Assembly (NCBI GenBank): GCA_022059125.1
Contig: JAEUWY010000005.1
Location: 2,604,001 to 2,668,000 of the forward strand
Reading direction: 5' to 3'
Origin: Corynespora cassiicola
Lineage: Eukaryota > Ascomycota > Dothideomycetes > Pleosporales > Corynesporascaceae
DNA: 64,000 nucleotides
The translations under genes and the position numbers were made by a program. Every line of letters starts with the position of its first letter. Position 1 is the stretch's first letter. The notes below the pieces were generated by a model. That model saw only the letters and a program-made list of their open reading frames with translations. It did no database searches and was not told where the DNA came from. Below are positions 1 through 11,327 of the stretch, piece after piece.

Positions 1-1570
1 GCTCCAATGTACATGTCTGTCGATCACTTGCGCCCATTCATTGCGCTCACGAGGTCGTCACCAATCCCGAGCCCTAGATTCGCAAAGGATGGAGATTTCC
101 TATTCTAAGACGTGAGACGCTCCAGAAAGTGGAGAGCATAGAAGGGGCAGCTTGTTTGCTTCTTCTCCTGCTCAGCACTTGACAATGGCGGTGAGGACAA
201 TGGGTCTGAGAACCCACGATCACGAGTCTCGTGTACAAGACCATGTACCAATGCACGCCGTTGGCCTCTTTTGAGCTTGAGCACGGGTACATAGGGCTTG
301 TACCACCTGTGTATACCACCTTTCACGTGTGTTTACGCATCAAACTTGCTTTTTCTTTTCCCATCTCCATGCACCATGCGACTCTGATGCAGAATACGTA
401 GCTGGGGTGCGTAACGCGACATGGATTTCCGCACCTGCATATGTGCGTCTATTGGCTCCTCTGATCAGTAATTACATGGGCCTGTTCTTTTCCCTTCTTC
501 CTTTAGATATGCGGTGGTTACTGCTTTTTGTCTGGGAAATACGGGGGCGTTGCACAATCCTTGGTCGCACATTTGCGGGCTCACAAGGAACATAAAACAA
601 CTGCCACGCCCAGCGAAGAAAAAGCAAGGCCAGCTTGCATGAAGGCTTGTGGACGTTATTCTCTCGCCTCGACATGCCTCGTATCTGCAAGGCTGTTTTT
701 TACCAGTTGTTGTTTTCTCCATGCATGTCTCTCTGTACAAGGTCCCTCCCTGTTTCAGCCAACATACAGGTAAACTTCCTTATCCCGAGTCCCAACAGGG
801 AATCGAAGCCGCCTTTTCTTTCCGACCCGGCCAGTGTGGCCTTCTCTTTTGCCGAACCTGCAGCCTTTTTACCGACCCTGGGCGTGCGCCTCACCTGTGT
901 AGTCTTGAGCCTAGGTGCTGATGATTTGCAGGCTACAAGTGCCGGCCTTTCGGCATATTTCCCTGGGTACGGGCTACCAAGCTTACCGACCCTGGCCCCC
1001 GTTCAACACAATAAAACTTGCGCGGGATGCATTTGTCTTGCCGTGATGCGCAATGTGTCGGTGAAGAAGAGGGTTTGGATATTGAGCACGTGCATTGGCG
1101 TAAATGGCCAGCCGTGTACGCGCATGGACAGCGCGCGCGCCCATCTGCCTCGCAAGATTGGCTTGTCGGAAGCACGTAGACGCACGGGGGCCGGGGGGGG
1201 GGTTGCGACCTGGGGCGAGCGAAATGCGAGCACATGACTTAGCGATGCGACGATGGTGTTGCTGGGTTCGCCGTAGCGGCTGTAAACATGCGCAGAAGCG
1301 GTGAGAGCATCGTGGTGCGGGATAGACGCGGATGCTATCTTAGGCTCCGAGTACGACGGAAGAGCGCGGATGCTGCGGTGAAGTCAGGACGAAATTCGGT
1401 GGTTTATGTTAGGATTGTCGACGATTTAGACATTTTCAGGGATGGGATTTCCGGGGAATGTTTAAGACGAGTGGGCCTATTCCCCGTGTTCTATCTGGAC
1501 GGGGGGTGTGCCGGATCTTTCTCCGCTTCAGTCAACTTCGGGCCTTTAACAGGTCGATCCAGAACTTAGG
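1..1570. other. Left-end stretch without a recognised gene
   Basis: Several reading frames of 60-200 codons occur here, but they overlap on both strands, have no recognisable domain and show no convincing exon structure. Base composition is close to that of ordinary intergenic DNA of this window. It may hold the flank of a gene lying outside the window. No promoter or RNA gene could be supported. Confidence 0.5.
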
Positions 1571-3590
1571 AAAAACATACTGTTAGCGGTATTTTGGATA
1601 GACAATCTTGAGCTTATCATGCTGACTCAAAGGATCTTTGTCATGCATGAATTCTAGACCTCTTTTAAAAATATCCTCTACGAGTGCTTGCGTATGCTTC
1701 GCGAACACGGTGTAGCAGTTTGACTAGAGCGCTCTAAGTCACATACCCTTTATGATATTCTCTATAGGAAACAAGAACCTCGAAGTATTGCTGCACAGTT
1801 ATTGAATGGAAGTTTCGTTGCTCTCGCAAGAGTATTTTTTTACAGGGGAAAAAATGTATTCTGTTTGAGATAGCAGAACCTGACAAGCACAAAAGGTGTT
1901 ACCTCTAGCAGTTGACTACAGTAGGCATTTTCAAAAAGTACTTTGGTGGGAAAAGATCGTACATCCAATCTAGGGCACAAATTTATAGGTCTAAATTCGT
2001 TATGGTCTCAGAGATCTGTAGATATACATGTCGATAGTGTCTCCTCTATTCTCGCACTCAAGGCAGACATGTCGCTCTTAGATTAGATCTCACATCAAAG
2101 TGTATCGGCGATTGCAGTTTGTTCTAGAGCTTGATCAATTTATCCAAGTCGAGATCTCTGGGATCCGCCGGATCCGCAAGACCATATTTGTCGTTCCGAT
2201 CACGAGCTTGATTCTAACATGAAACTAGAGCACATCACAACCTTCCATGTGCAAGATCTTGTTTGTTTATTCGTCCACAGAATGTCGTAGATGACCGTAT
2301 TTTTGTTCATGTGACATTGGTTCACGATTTTGATACTGGAATCTTGATGGATTCACCCTTGAACTATCTCCACGGTAGAACGATTTTATGAATCATACTT
2401 TCTGAGCATCGTAGAATCAGCCCAGTTGACTTCTCATGTACTAGTAGACCCCTGGAAATGACTAGATTGGTTCCGAATAGTCAAGACAGGTTGTAGTTTG
2501 GAGAAAACCAGGGTGTCAGTGTCTTCTGTTCGCATACTCCAGATGTACCCACGTCTTTAAAAATTCAAATGCATAGATGATGCTTAAAATATATAATTGC
2601 TACGCTCAAAGGGATACCAGTGACTTTCGTATTTGGTAGCTGACACGTCCTAAACCGTGCAATAGCTAGAAATCTGTATTTTCGTGGTCAAAAGACTCTT
2701 CAGACTCAACGATATCTACGATCTTGGAGGATATGTAACATTTTCTTTCGATCAAGACGTATCTAGGCTGATGAAGCAGAGGCACAAACGCTCAGTATTC
2801 GACACTACCAAGAGGCATGGCATGTAGTCCATATCATACAATCTGCTTGTACGCGAATACTTCATAGAACATACATCAAGAAAGACTGAAGGAACCCGGT
2901 TTTCTGGGGTGACATAATCTCCATAAGTGCTCAGCGATACGATACTGACAAGTATTGGGGGGTAATTCGCTTCTTCATGAGATGCCTATCTCCTTCGACA
3001 CCCAGAAAGTGGAAGCTATTCTTCACTGGCTCACTTACACTCCCAGCCTGGGGTACAAGATACTATCTCTTTCGGTTAGAGCAAGATTGACTAGGCCAAG
3101 AAGAACGTATCAGCTACCGGAAAGGGACCACTCCCTGACGGAGGACTATCAAAGCTGAATGGCGTATCTGAGCCCTTCCATATTTCGTCGTTTATTTGGC
3201 TCTGTTAGCTAATGTCGTCTGTATTAATCGAAAACCTATCCTGAGCCATGTCTAAAATTTGCTCCAAGACAGTCGTTGTTTTCAATGTCCAAAACCGCCA
3301 GTCGGCCATGCGTAGGAATGAACCTACTAATCGGGTACTGTAGAGCTGGGAACGCACCAAACAGGAGTAGAATATTGCACATTTGGGAATGTTTGGAAGT
3401 GATTTCATTCACACAAGCGAGATGATAAATGGTCTACAGGTTGATGTGTTTGAGAACTACGACGATTTGGCACCATGAGTCTGACTAGGGGACAGATCAT
3501 ATCATTTTTATCGGTCTCCAATCGCCGTGGCCAATATAACTTTTGTACTCTTACCCACAACGTCCATAATGCTACATATTCCGTCTCTCC
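1571..3590. other. AT-richer block without long reading frames
   Basis: About 2 kb in which almost every frame is broken by frequent stops and the longest frames are only about 60-70 codons. The composition shifts toward A and T relative to the flanking genes. Some stretches read for 30-60 codons with single stops on the minus strand (around 1850-2090), as expected of a decayed coding element. No transposon domain or terminal repeat could be identified with confidence. Interpretation: probably a degraded repeat, possibly affected by repeat-induced point mutation. Confidence 0.35.
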
Positions 3591-3591
3591 T

Positions 3592-5553
3592 CTAATCACT
3601 GAACCCTTCAAACTCAGCCTCAGCCTCAGCCTCCTCCTTCGCCTTCATCTCCTTACTCGTCTGCTCAATCATCTTCTGCAACTCCCTCTCCTTGACCTTC
3701 TCCTCCTCGGGCAGTTTCGCCCACCTCTCCGCCTCTCTCTTCTTATTCTTCCTGTCCCTCCGCTCCTCCCTGACTGCCTTACCCTCCTTCTTCACCGTCC
3801 ACGCCTCACTCCTCGGATTCTCCTTCTTCTTCTTCTCCTCTCCCGACTTCTCTCCCCTCAGCTCAGCCAACCGCTGCGCCTCCCTCGCCTTATCCTTATA
3901 CGCCACTGCATCAACATCAACACCAAGCCCCAAGCCCCGATCCCCCTCCCACTTCTTCAACTCAGGCATGCGCGGCAGTCGCAACAAACCCCAAGCATGT
4001 CCCAGATCCGTCCACTCCAAGTCGGGAACGCGGAATATGGAGGAGGCGGTATGCTTCGAGTAAGCGCGAAGCCAGGACACGAAGCCGCGCTGGGCCTTGT
4101 CGTGGACGGCGCGGTCGGCGAGCACAACGTTGCGCATCGCCTTGCTGGTTGCGCGGGCGTCGGCCTCGCTGATGCTGATGGCGGGCGTGGTCAGGGGAGA
4201 AATGGGCGTCTGCCGTACGCGCAGGAACTCGATGTAGTCCTCCTCGCGGCCGGGGGTGAGGAAGGTCACGGCGAGGCCTTTGCGGCCGGCACGGCCGGCA
4301 CGGCCGCAGCGGTGGATGAAGGTCTTTGGGTCGCTTGGGGGGTCGAGCTGGAGGACGAGGTCGACGGAGGGGATATCGAGGCCACGGGCTGCGACGTCGG
4401 TGGTTAGGAGGATGGAGGGCATGACGCTGTCGACGAATTTGGAAAAGTTCTTGCGGCGCACTTTGTCCGGGTGTTTGCCGTGAAGTGGGATGATGGCTTG
4501 TCCCGGAAGCACTGCGGGGAGTACGTGCTGGAAATAGTCGACCGAGTAGCAGGTGGCGAGATAGAAAATTGTCTTTTGGGGAGCAGGCTGAAGCTTGGAG
4601 AGGAGCTGTTTAATCGCTGGAAGCTTGTGGGAGGCTGGCGTGATGAGGTAGGACATTTGAAGGCTGGCAGGTGTGCGCTTGTCTTCGATTTGTGCCCCCG
4701 AGTCGCCCTTGGCGGCAGCGACGCGGGCCTTTACCTTGACAGCGATACGAACGGGGTTACGCAGACCGACACGGACGAGCTGGTCCACAGCTTCGCTGAC
4801 GCTGGCGCTGAAAAGACCTGTTCGGCGTTGCTTGGGGAGGCGAGAGAGGATCTTTTGGAGGTCATCCTTGAAGCCCAGGTCAAGCAACCGGTCAGCCTCA
4901 TCCAGTACAAGACAATCAAAAGACGATTGGGAGCAGTGAACGTGCGGAGAAGTCAGGAGTTCGAGCAGTCGGCCGGGGGTTCCGATGAGAACGTTGGGAG
5001 AGCGCTTGAGGAATGCGCTGAGGTCTTGCGCAGGAGTAATGGATCCGCCCAGGAGGAGCTGCGGAACGATTTTGAGAGTTCCAGGAGGGAAGGAAGGCGG
5101 AGGAGGAGCATCTGCATCGGCCATGTCTTCATCTTCATCTTCGTCTGGCAGTAAAGATGCTGCTGACGGGGCGTGGAATTTGAGCAGTGAGCACAGGACT
5201 GTGTGGATCTGCGTTGCGAGCTCTCTGGTAGGCGATATTATGATTGCCCCAACGTGATGCTTCTTTATGGGCGCATCTATGCGCAGTAGTCGCTCCACTA
5301 TTGGCACAAGGAAACTGGCCAAGTCAGAATCTGACATGGTGAAAAAGCGCGGTCATGCATACCTGAGAGTCTTGCCAGATCCCGTTACCGCTTCGACTAC
5401 CACGTCCTTGTTCTGCATGAACATGGGAATTGCAGCATGCTGGACGGGTGTCGTCTTGGTGAAGCCCATGGAAGAGAGATAGTCCAGCACCCATTCCTGC
5501 AGTGGAGGCGTCAGGGCGCTCCATTGGCGGTCCACCTTTGCTTGCGGTGCCAT
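3592..5553 (-). CDS. SPB4: ATP-dependent rRNA helicase SPB4 (DEAD-box)
   Basis: Two exons, complement of 5363-5553 and 3592-5314, with a 48-nt GT-AG intron (5315-5362) that rejoins the Walker A end GSGKTL to SFLVP. The product is 637 aa, the usual length for fungal Spb4. Visible motifs: Q motif GFTKTTPVQ (about 30-38), Walker A AVTGSGKT (55-62), PTREL (92-96), TPGR, DEAD (202-205), and [11 protein letters not shown] in the second RecA domain. Motif III reads SAS instead of the common SAT. An acidic insert (about 120-135) and a Lys/Glu-rich coiled C-terminus follow family habit. Spb4/DDX55 proteins act in the nucleolus on pre-60S particles during 27S pre-rRNA processing. The start is the first ATG of the frame, just before MAPQAK. 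The gene is divergent from DGK1. Identity is secure; the splice site is inferred from frame continuity. Confidence 0.93.
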
Positions 5554-6396
5554 TTTCCCTTCTCTTACAGACCAGAAATCGCTTGGAATTGGTTGAGGCT
5601 ATTCTCCCGTAGCCTGCGGACTGCTGTCGCGTGACGGCGGTGTTGGTGTTGGAGACGGGCATTTTCTCAGGGCTCCGCAAAAAAGTTGATAGGTGTGGCG
5701 GTGTGCTGCGGTGTGGCCATGTGGCGGTGCATGCACGGACGCCACCAAGCAATCACAAGCTTCATGCATCCACGGTCGACTCGGAAGCACGTGTCAATCG
5801 TCATCCCTGGATCTCGGAGCCAGCCACGATCCGTGGTGGAAAATTCTCGAAGGTAAACAAAGGCCGGCTGGCCCTGTGGCCGCAAGTACAGCGCAAGCCG
5901 TACAGTATGTAGAATCAAGAGCACGCCTGCAATAACGTCGCCGTGATTACGTCCGCCAAGGCGGCCACAGGAGAGCGGCAAGGCATCGACTCCCTGCAGA
6001 AAATATCCCAGCGGCATTGTCATTCACCCATCAGCCATATCACATCACCCCTATCCGCTAATTCCCACGACTTCCGGCTCGGGTCGCCTTCTCACAGTGG
6101 CCTCTCCTCCTCCCCCAGACGATGCGCCCCGACCGGACGAAATCGCGTCAACACTGGCTCCCGCGCACCCAGTGAACGGTTCGACGTCTGACGCCCATGT
6201 CGAAGCCACCATAACCGTTGTCGACCACGACGCTCAGCCTCAAGCGCCCGCCCACCCGCTACTGCGCCCGCTCCCGCCGGACCACGCTTCGCTTCTGGAT
6301 AACATCGCCTTTTTCTGCGCGCGAGCCGGCACTTCTCTTACCGGCCTCATCCGCAGCCCTCCGCTCCCCTCGTTTCCCGCCTGCTGGTCGCTCGCC
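5554..6396. promoter_or_regulatory. Divergent intergenic region SPB4 / DGK1
   Basis: The 843 bp between the two start codons must carry both promoters. No TATA box stands out. The frame that runs into DGK1 stays open back to about 6097, but it has no upstream ATG, so this part is taken as 5' leader. Confidence 0.4.
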
Positions 6397-7649
6397 ATGG
6401 ACTCCTCACGACGGTACCAGGTGCCCCAGACCCCGCGCGTTATCTCGCCCTCGCCCACCCCCTCCGAGACGAGCGGCAAGGACAGCTACTTTGGCCCCGT
6501 CACGCGCTCCGCCGCCCGCAAGAACCGCCGCCCAGCGCCCTCCCCGCCGCGAATCGACGAGGACTCGTCTGGATCCGACCCCGAGAAGCGCGCGCGGGCT
6601 AGGAGCCGGAGCCCCATCCTCGAGGGCAGGCGGCGGCGCATGAGCGCCCTCACAAACGGGAAGCGCCAGCTCAACGGCAAGAAGGGCGAGCTCACTCTGC
6701 CGAATGGCACCGTCAACGGGCACCTGTCGCCTCAGGCGGCCAACAAGAACTACTGGCGGGAGATGAGCAGGAGCCCGAGCCCGCTGGGCCTCATCCCCAT
6801 CCACCAAAAGTGGAGGTCTTTTGTGAGTCTTTCCCCTCCCTCACCGTTCATGCCTTTGCCCTGCATCTACAACACAGACCATCGAGAGCGCGCGGGGCTA
6901 ACCGCAGAGCACAGATCCACCGCCACGAGATTCCCCGCAAGATCCTGCACGTCTCCATCGGCTTCCTGACGCTGTACCTGTACTGCACGGGGCGCCAGCC
7001 CGACCAAATCCACCCGGTGCTGTTGACCCTGCTCATCCCCATCGCGGCCACCGACGTCATCCGCCACCGCTACTACTCGGTGAATCGCTTCTACATCCGC
7101 TGCCTGGGCGCCCTGATGCGCGAGTCCGAGGTCGACGGCTACAACGGCGTCATCTCGTACCTGCTGGGGGCTTGGATCGTGCTGCGCTTCTGCCCCAAGG
7201 ACATCGGCGTCATGAGCATCCTGCTGCTCAGCTGGTGCGACACGGCGGCCTCGACGTTTGGGCGGCTCTGGGGCCACCGCACCTGGCGCGTTCGCAAGGG
7301 CAAGTCGCTCGCGGGGTCCATCGCGGCCTGCGTCACGGGCGTCATCACGGCGGCGCTCTTCTGGGGGTGGCTTGCGCCGCTCATGGAGGGTCGCGTCCTC
7401 TCTGAAGGCCCCAATGCGTTTGCCTTCCAGGGTGCCCTCACGCTGCCCGCCCAGCTCCGCGATTCCCTCGGCTTGTCGCTCAAGGAGGCTTCGGTGTCGG
7501 GATACCTGGCTCTCGGCATGATGTCTACATGGGCTGGTATCGTCGCCAGCGCGAGCGAGGCTATCGATCTCTTTGGATGGGACGATAACCTGACTATCCC
7601 GGCTCTCTGCGGCGCGGGGCTATGGGGATTCTTGAGGGTGTTTGGCTAA
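6397..7649 (+). CDS. DGK1: CTP-dependent diacylglycerol kinase (Dgk1 type)
   Basis: Exons 6397-6822 and 6915-7649; 386 aa. The 92-nt intron ends CTAAC...CACAG and joins WRSF to IHRHEIPRKILH. Two nearer AG sites (6886 and 6904 region) break the frame. The first 120 residues are Ser/Pro/Arg-rich and probably disordered (TPRVISPSPTPSETS). After residue 143 come several hydrophobic helices with the conserved HEIPRK start, a short SWCDTAAS stretch and GKSLAGS, which are hallmarks of the Dgk1/phosphatidate cytidylyltransferase-like family. Family members in the ER/nuclear membrane phosphorylate diacylglycerol with CTP to make phosphatidate, opposing lipin. The ATG at 6397 is in good context (GCCATGG), and no earlier ATG exists in this frame. 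Confident for the family; substrate by homology. Confidence 0.88.
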
Positions 7650-9124
7650 GGTGACGAAGGTCTTCTTCTCCTACACCTACACACCTAGATTCTTTTGATC
7701 TGCACTCCGCTCCTCGTTACTCGGGTTCTTGTCCCTCCATCCATCCATCCATCCACTATATTCTTTTTTTTTTCTCTGGCAAGATCCGTTGAGCCAAGGA
7801 CCCTTTTATACAATTCGTTCCCCCGAATATAGAATATATGGGTACACGGATTCTTTTCCGAGGCGGTAATTTTGTCGACCGTTCTCCACTTTCCACCTCT
7901 TTTTTTTTTCCCTTTCTTCTACCCATACACCGTTTTTACCCCTTTCTTATGTTGATGACGGCGTTTTTTCTTTGGAGAAGGGCTTTGCATGGGTTGGGTT
8001 GGGGATGAGTGGGATGCTTGAATGGAATGGAATGGAATGAGATGCATCATGTAGGAGACGCGCCTTTTGGCTCGCCCGTGATTTGGGTTGCATGTATGGG
8101 GAATGGGGAATGAAAGGGGGGGGGGGGGTCTATGTAGATGGGGTTTAATTGTATAAATACCCAATCTTATCTTTTTTTTGAGCTGTCATGGGTCTTGCAT
8201 GTGCGAGAGGAGGGGTATAGGTGATGGATAGGTGGGTAGGTGGATAGATTAATGCGTGTGTTGTGCGTGTGTTGAGGTTGGTCTTGCATATTTTTCTCCC
8301 TTCCAGAGCGGTATCTGGATATACAGAGCGTGAACGTGATATTGAGCGCTGAGCGCTGAGCTGTCTCAAGGTCTGTCCAAGCGGGGAGTTGGCGGCAGCG
8401 CAAGAGCCAATCTACGCGACTGTGAGCCTGTGAGCGGCACTAGAAATTGCAGTGAATCCGCAGGCTTGGGGGCCCTGAAAAAGTCAACGCTCTAGCTTCT
8501 TTTCGTACTACGCTAACCACAACCAACACTTGTATACGACCCGCCCCTGCATATCCATGCAGAAGCTCACAGAAAACTACCACTACGCAATAAAACGAAA
8601 GCCCTTCATTGATTAACGTTAGCCCTGGGTATCTATCTTATTCATAAACCATGACCCAAACCCATATCCCATACCCATCCCATACCCATCCCATACCGTC
8701 ATATCCAGGTGTCATAACTTGCATACCCATGTATCGGGGGTTCATGTAATTCGTTCATTAATCTTCTCTTCCTTCCTAGCCCTTCCCGCATACTCTCCAG
8801 CCTCGCCCTCAACTCCCCGTTGCTGATGCTGACGCTGACTTTGCATGCAACACCAGCAGCAGCACCACCGGCGTCGCCGCGCCCGCTGCTAACGGTGGCG
8901 AATCATACCGCTTGGTCGAACTCTGGAGTCCTGTGCTTTGTTTCTAGCGCAATTACGGCATCAGATTGTGGAAGCAGGGTTCTGGGATCCGGGTTGTAAT
9001 TAAGGAGGTTGCGGTGAGGCATGATGATGTTTTTGTTTCCGGGGGTGAGACGCAAGTGCCCCCAAGGCGGTCAAAGGTGGCGGCTGAGCGGAAGCCATTA
9101 CTGGTCTTGAAAAGAACCATTGGT
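7650..9124. other. Convergent intergenic region with low-complexity tracts
   Basis: About 1.5 kb between the stops of DGK1 and the kelch gene, so it holds two 3' UTRs. It contains a CCAT-rich tract (about 7738-7755), a run of 13 G (8116-8128), pyrimidine runs and a short CCCATACCCAT tandem near 8650-8695. No gene is supported. Confidence 0.5.
8650..8695. repeat. Short tandem repeat, unit close to CCCATACCCAT
   Basis: About four imperfect head-to-tail copies of a 10-11 nt unit built on CCCATA. It lies in the convergent 3' region and shows no coding role. Confidence 0.6.
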
Positions 9125-11327
9125 TTATCTTGGGTGTGTCTCTGGAGGTGGAGGATTGGTGAGAGGGTTGACTCTAGGCAATGTGTTTTCCCTTGAGATG
9201 TCTACGTTGATGAGCGGTTGATCGTCTTGTCTTGCTTCTACTTCGGTTGGTGGTTTTTGTTCGACTTCGTGCTGCGAGAGAGTGCTTGGGGATTGAGGGC
9301 GGACGAGGCCTGGCCTGTAAAGCGGTTGCTCCGGGAGGTCGTCGCCGGGTGTTCTAACAATTGGCACACCGGATAGGCCTCCTTGGGCAATGTTCGTACC
9401 TGGGAGCTCTGCACGATCAGTTGCAGTGTGGTAATCCGCCTCTACAAGCTCCCGAGGTGCATTGAGTTCTTGGGCTTCCGGGCCAGCAAGTTCAGCAGGG
9501 TCATTCTCATTGACTCCCTGCAGCTCATAATGTTTTTTCTCTCCGTTTAGTTCGAGTTGTCGTTCTGTGTCTTCAAGCTCGTGAGACTTCGCGGCGCGTT
9601 TGCGGCGCCAGAAGAAGAATGCTGATCCGATTAAGACGAGGCCTGCTAATCCTCCAACAACACCACCAGCGATGGCTCCTGTGTTTGTTCCCGAACCTTT
9701 CCCATTGCCCCTTATCGTTTGATCAGAGCCCCATTTGCGTGGCGTGTCGAATATTGTTTTAAGATCCGGATTAGTCCAGCCTCCAGAGGGCTCTCTGATG
9801 GTTGCTGCACCCTCAGTAGTCCCTCCTGTTGCGGGAAGGACTCTCTGCGGGACCGTAAAAGCCGTGGTATTGGTCTGGAAAACACTGCCCCAGTTTCCAG
9901 TGCTCAAGTCATATATTGCCACGCCCTTCACCTCCCAATCGCATTGCAGATTTGTGACATTACCGCCTATGGTGAGCATCTGTCGCTTGCCGGCCACATG
10001 GCAGTTATGACCCCATCGAGGAGATTCTCCATTCGTGAAAATCGGTACCCATTGAAATGACGGCAGGCTGAGAACGTAAATGTCATCGTAGGTGATGTCT
10101 TTTGTCGGATCGCGTCCGCCGTACAGGTAGATATGATGGCTGCTATTGTCCGGTGCAGATATTGACACAGTGCAAAAATCGATTCGCGCAGCAGGTATAT
10201 CTCCAGTAGTGTTCTGCTGGTACCAAGTCCCGTTGGTAGAGGAATCTTTCAGATACGAATCGATATCGAATACATCGACAGCACTGAAGTCAAGCTAGAA
10301 AACCAGTCAGTGAATCGAAAATAAATGCGGCGAATTAGCACTCACCAGCTCTCCGTCAGTCTCGTTGGCGAATACCTCTGTTCGGCCGGGCTGAATCTGA
10401 CCCCCTAAGGCGACAAGCACGCCCATGCCTCCAATAGGTGCGAAATATTCCATCCCCCCGCCCACCCTCGGTGTATTACCTCTAATGTCGTTTGTGGATA
10501 TATTTGTTGATGTGAAGCCGTAGAGGTCGATGACTACCATCCCCGGCGTTGGTAGATATAACCCGTCCGCCATGCGACCGACAGTGCTCCACGCGGTTCC
10601 TCGATCAACCTGACCATTTAAATAAAAACCTAGGCCCTGATCGATTGCTTCTGCTGCCGAGCCGTGATTTACGAGCCACGGTTGCGAGATATCATGCTGT
10701 TGCCATGGATAACTGTTCTCTGTGCCATTGTCAAATGTCCACAAGGGATATGTGTTGGCATCGGGCTGCACATATGCAGACCAGTTCATATTCCCCATAT
10801 ATGTTGACCCCCCAAACACATGAACTCCAGTGGTATTTTCAGGTCCATGGAACATATGTCCCCGGATCAGACTTGGCGGAGTGGTCCCGGTGCTTGGGCT
10901 AGACACGTTCTTGGGCTCTTCGTTGACTACAATGTTCGTTTTCCAATCCCACGTTGACCTCAATGAGACAGTCGATATCCAGTTGCCTGAAATTTCAGAG
11001 AATGCTGACAAAAAGTGGTGTATACTATAACTTACTAGTACCGAGGGTTGAGGGTACGACGGAGCCATTCCATCTCCAAGTGACGTTAGGATCAAGCCAT
11101 TTTTGAATGCCACTGTCGATGTACAGTACATCGTTCTTGACGACCGCTGAGCATATTAGTCATAGTTGGAAAGGGAGGCCATTCAAGAACACACACTGGG
11201 ACCACCACCGTCCGCAAAACCAATCCTCAGGATTTGGGGTTTGCGCCAAGGTTGGGAACGAGAAGACGATGGCCGAAAGGATGGAAAGGCCGATAGAGTA
11301 CGAGACGTGGCTCGTCCAGGAAATCAT
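9125..11327 (-). CDS. Secreted kelch-repeat protein with membrane anchor and cytoplasmic tail
   Basis: Four exons, complement of 11195-11327, 11036-11146, 10346-10986 and 9125-10294; 684 aa. The first exon encodes a signal peptide (about 1-28, hydrophobic core SIGLSILSAIVF) followed by EDWFCGRW. Introns of 48, 49 and 51 nt restore the kelch pattern (SQSVVKNDVLYIDSG, HVFGG, LVALGG, YLYGGRD, LTIGG), i.e. a galactose-oxidase-like beta-propeller. A glycine-rich transmembrane helix (about 501-524, GAIAGGVVGGLAGLVL) ending FFFWRRKR predicts a type I topology with a roughly 160-residue acidic, Pro-rich tail. Several N-x-T/S sites lie in the ectodomain. Similar proteins occur widely in filamentous ascomycetes and are often named cell-wall-anchored or kelch-domain proteins; their function is not established. 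The start is the only ATG that supplies a signal peptide. Confidence 0.8.

Noticed and set aside
6097..6396. Upstream extension of the DGK1 frame
   Set aside because: The frame is open but has no ATG before 6397; it would need a GTG start, which is not expected in a nuclear fungal gene.
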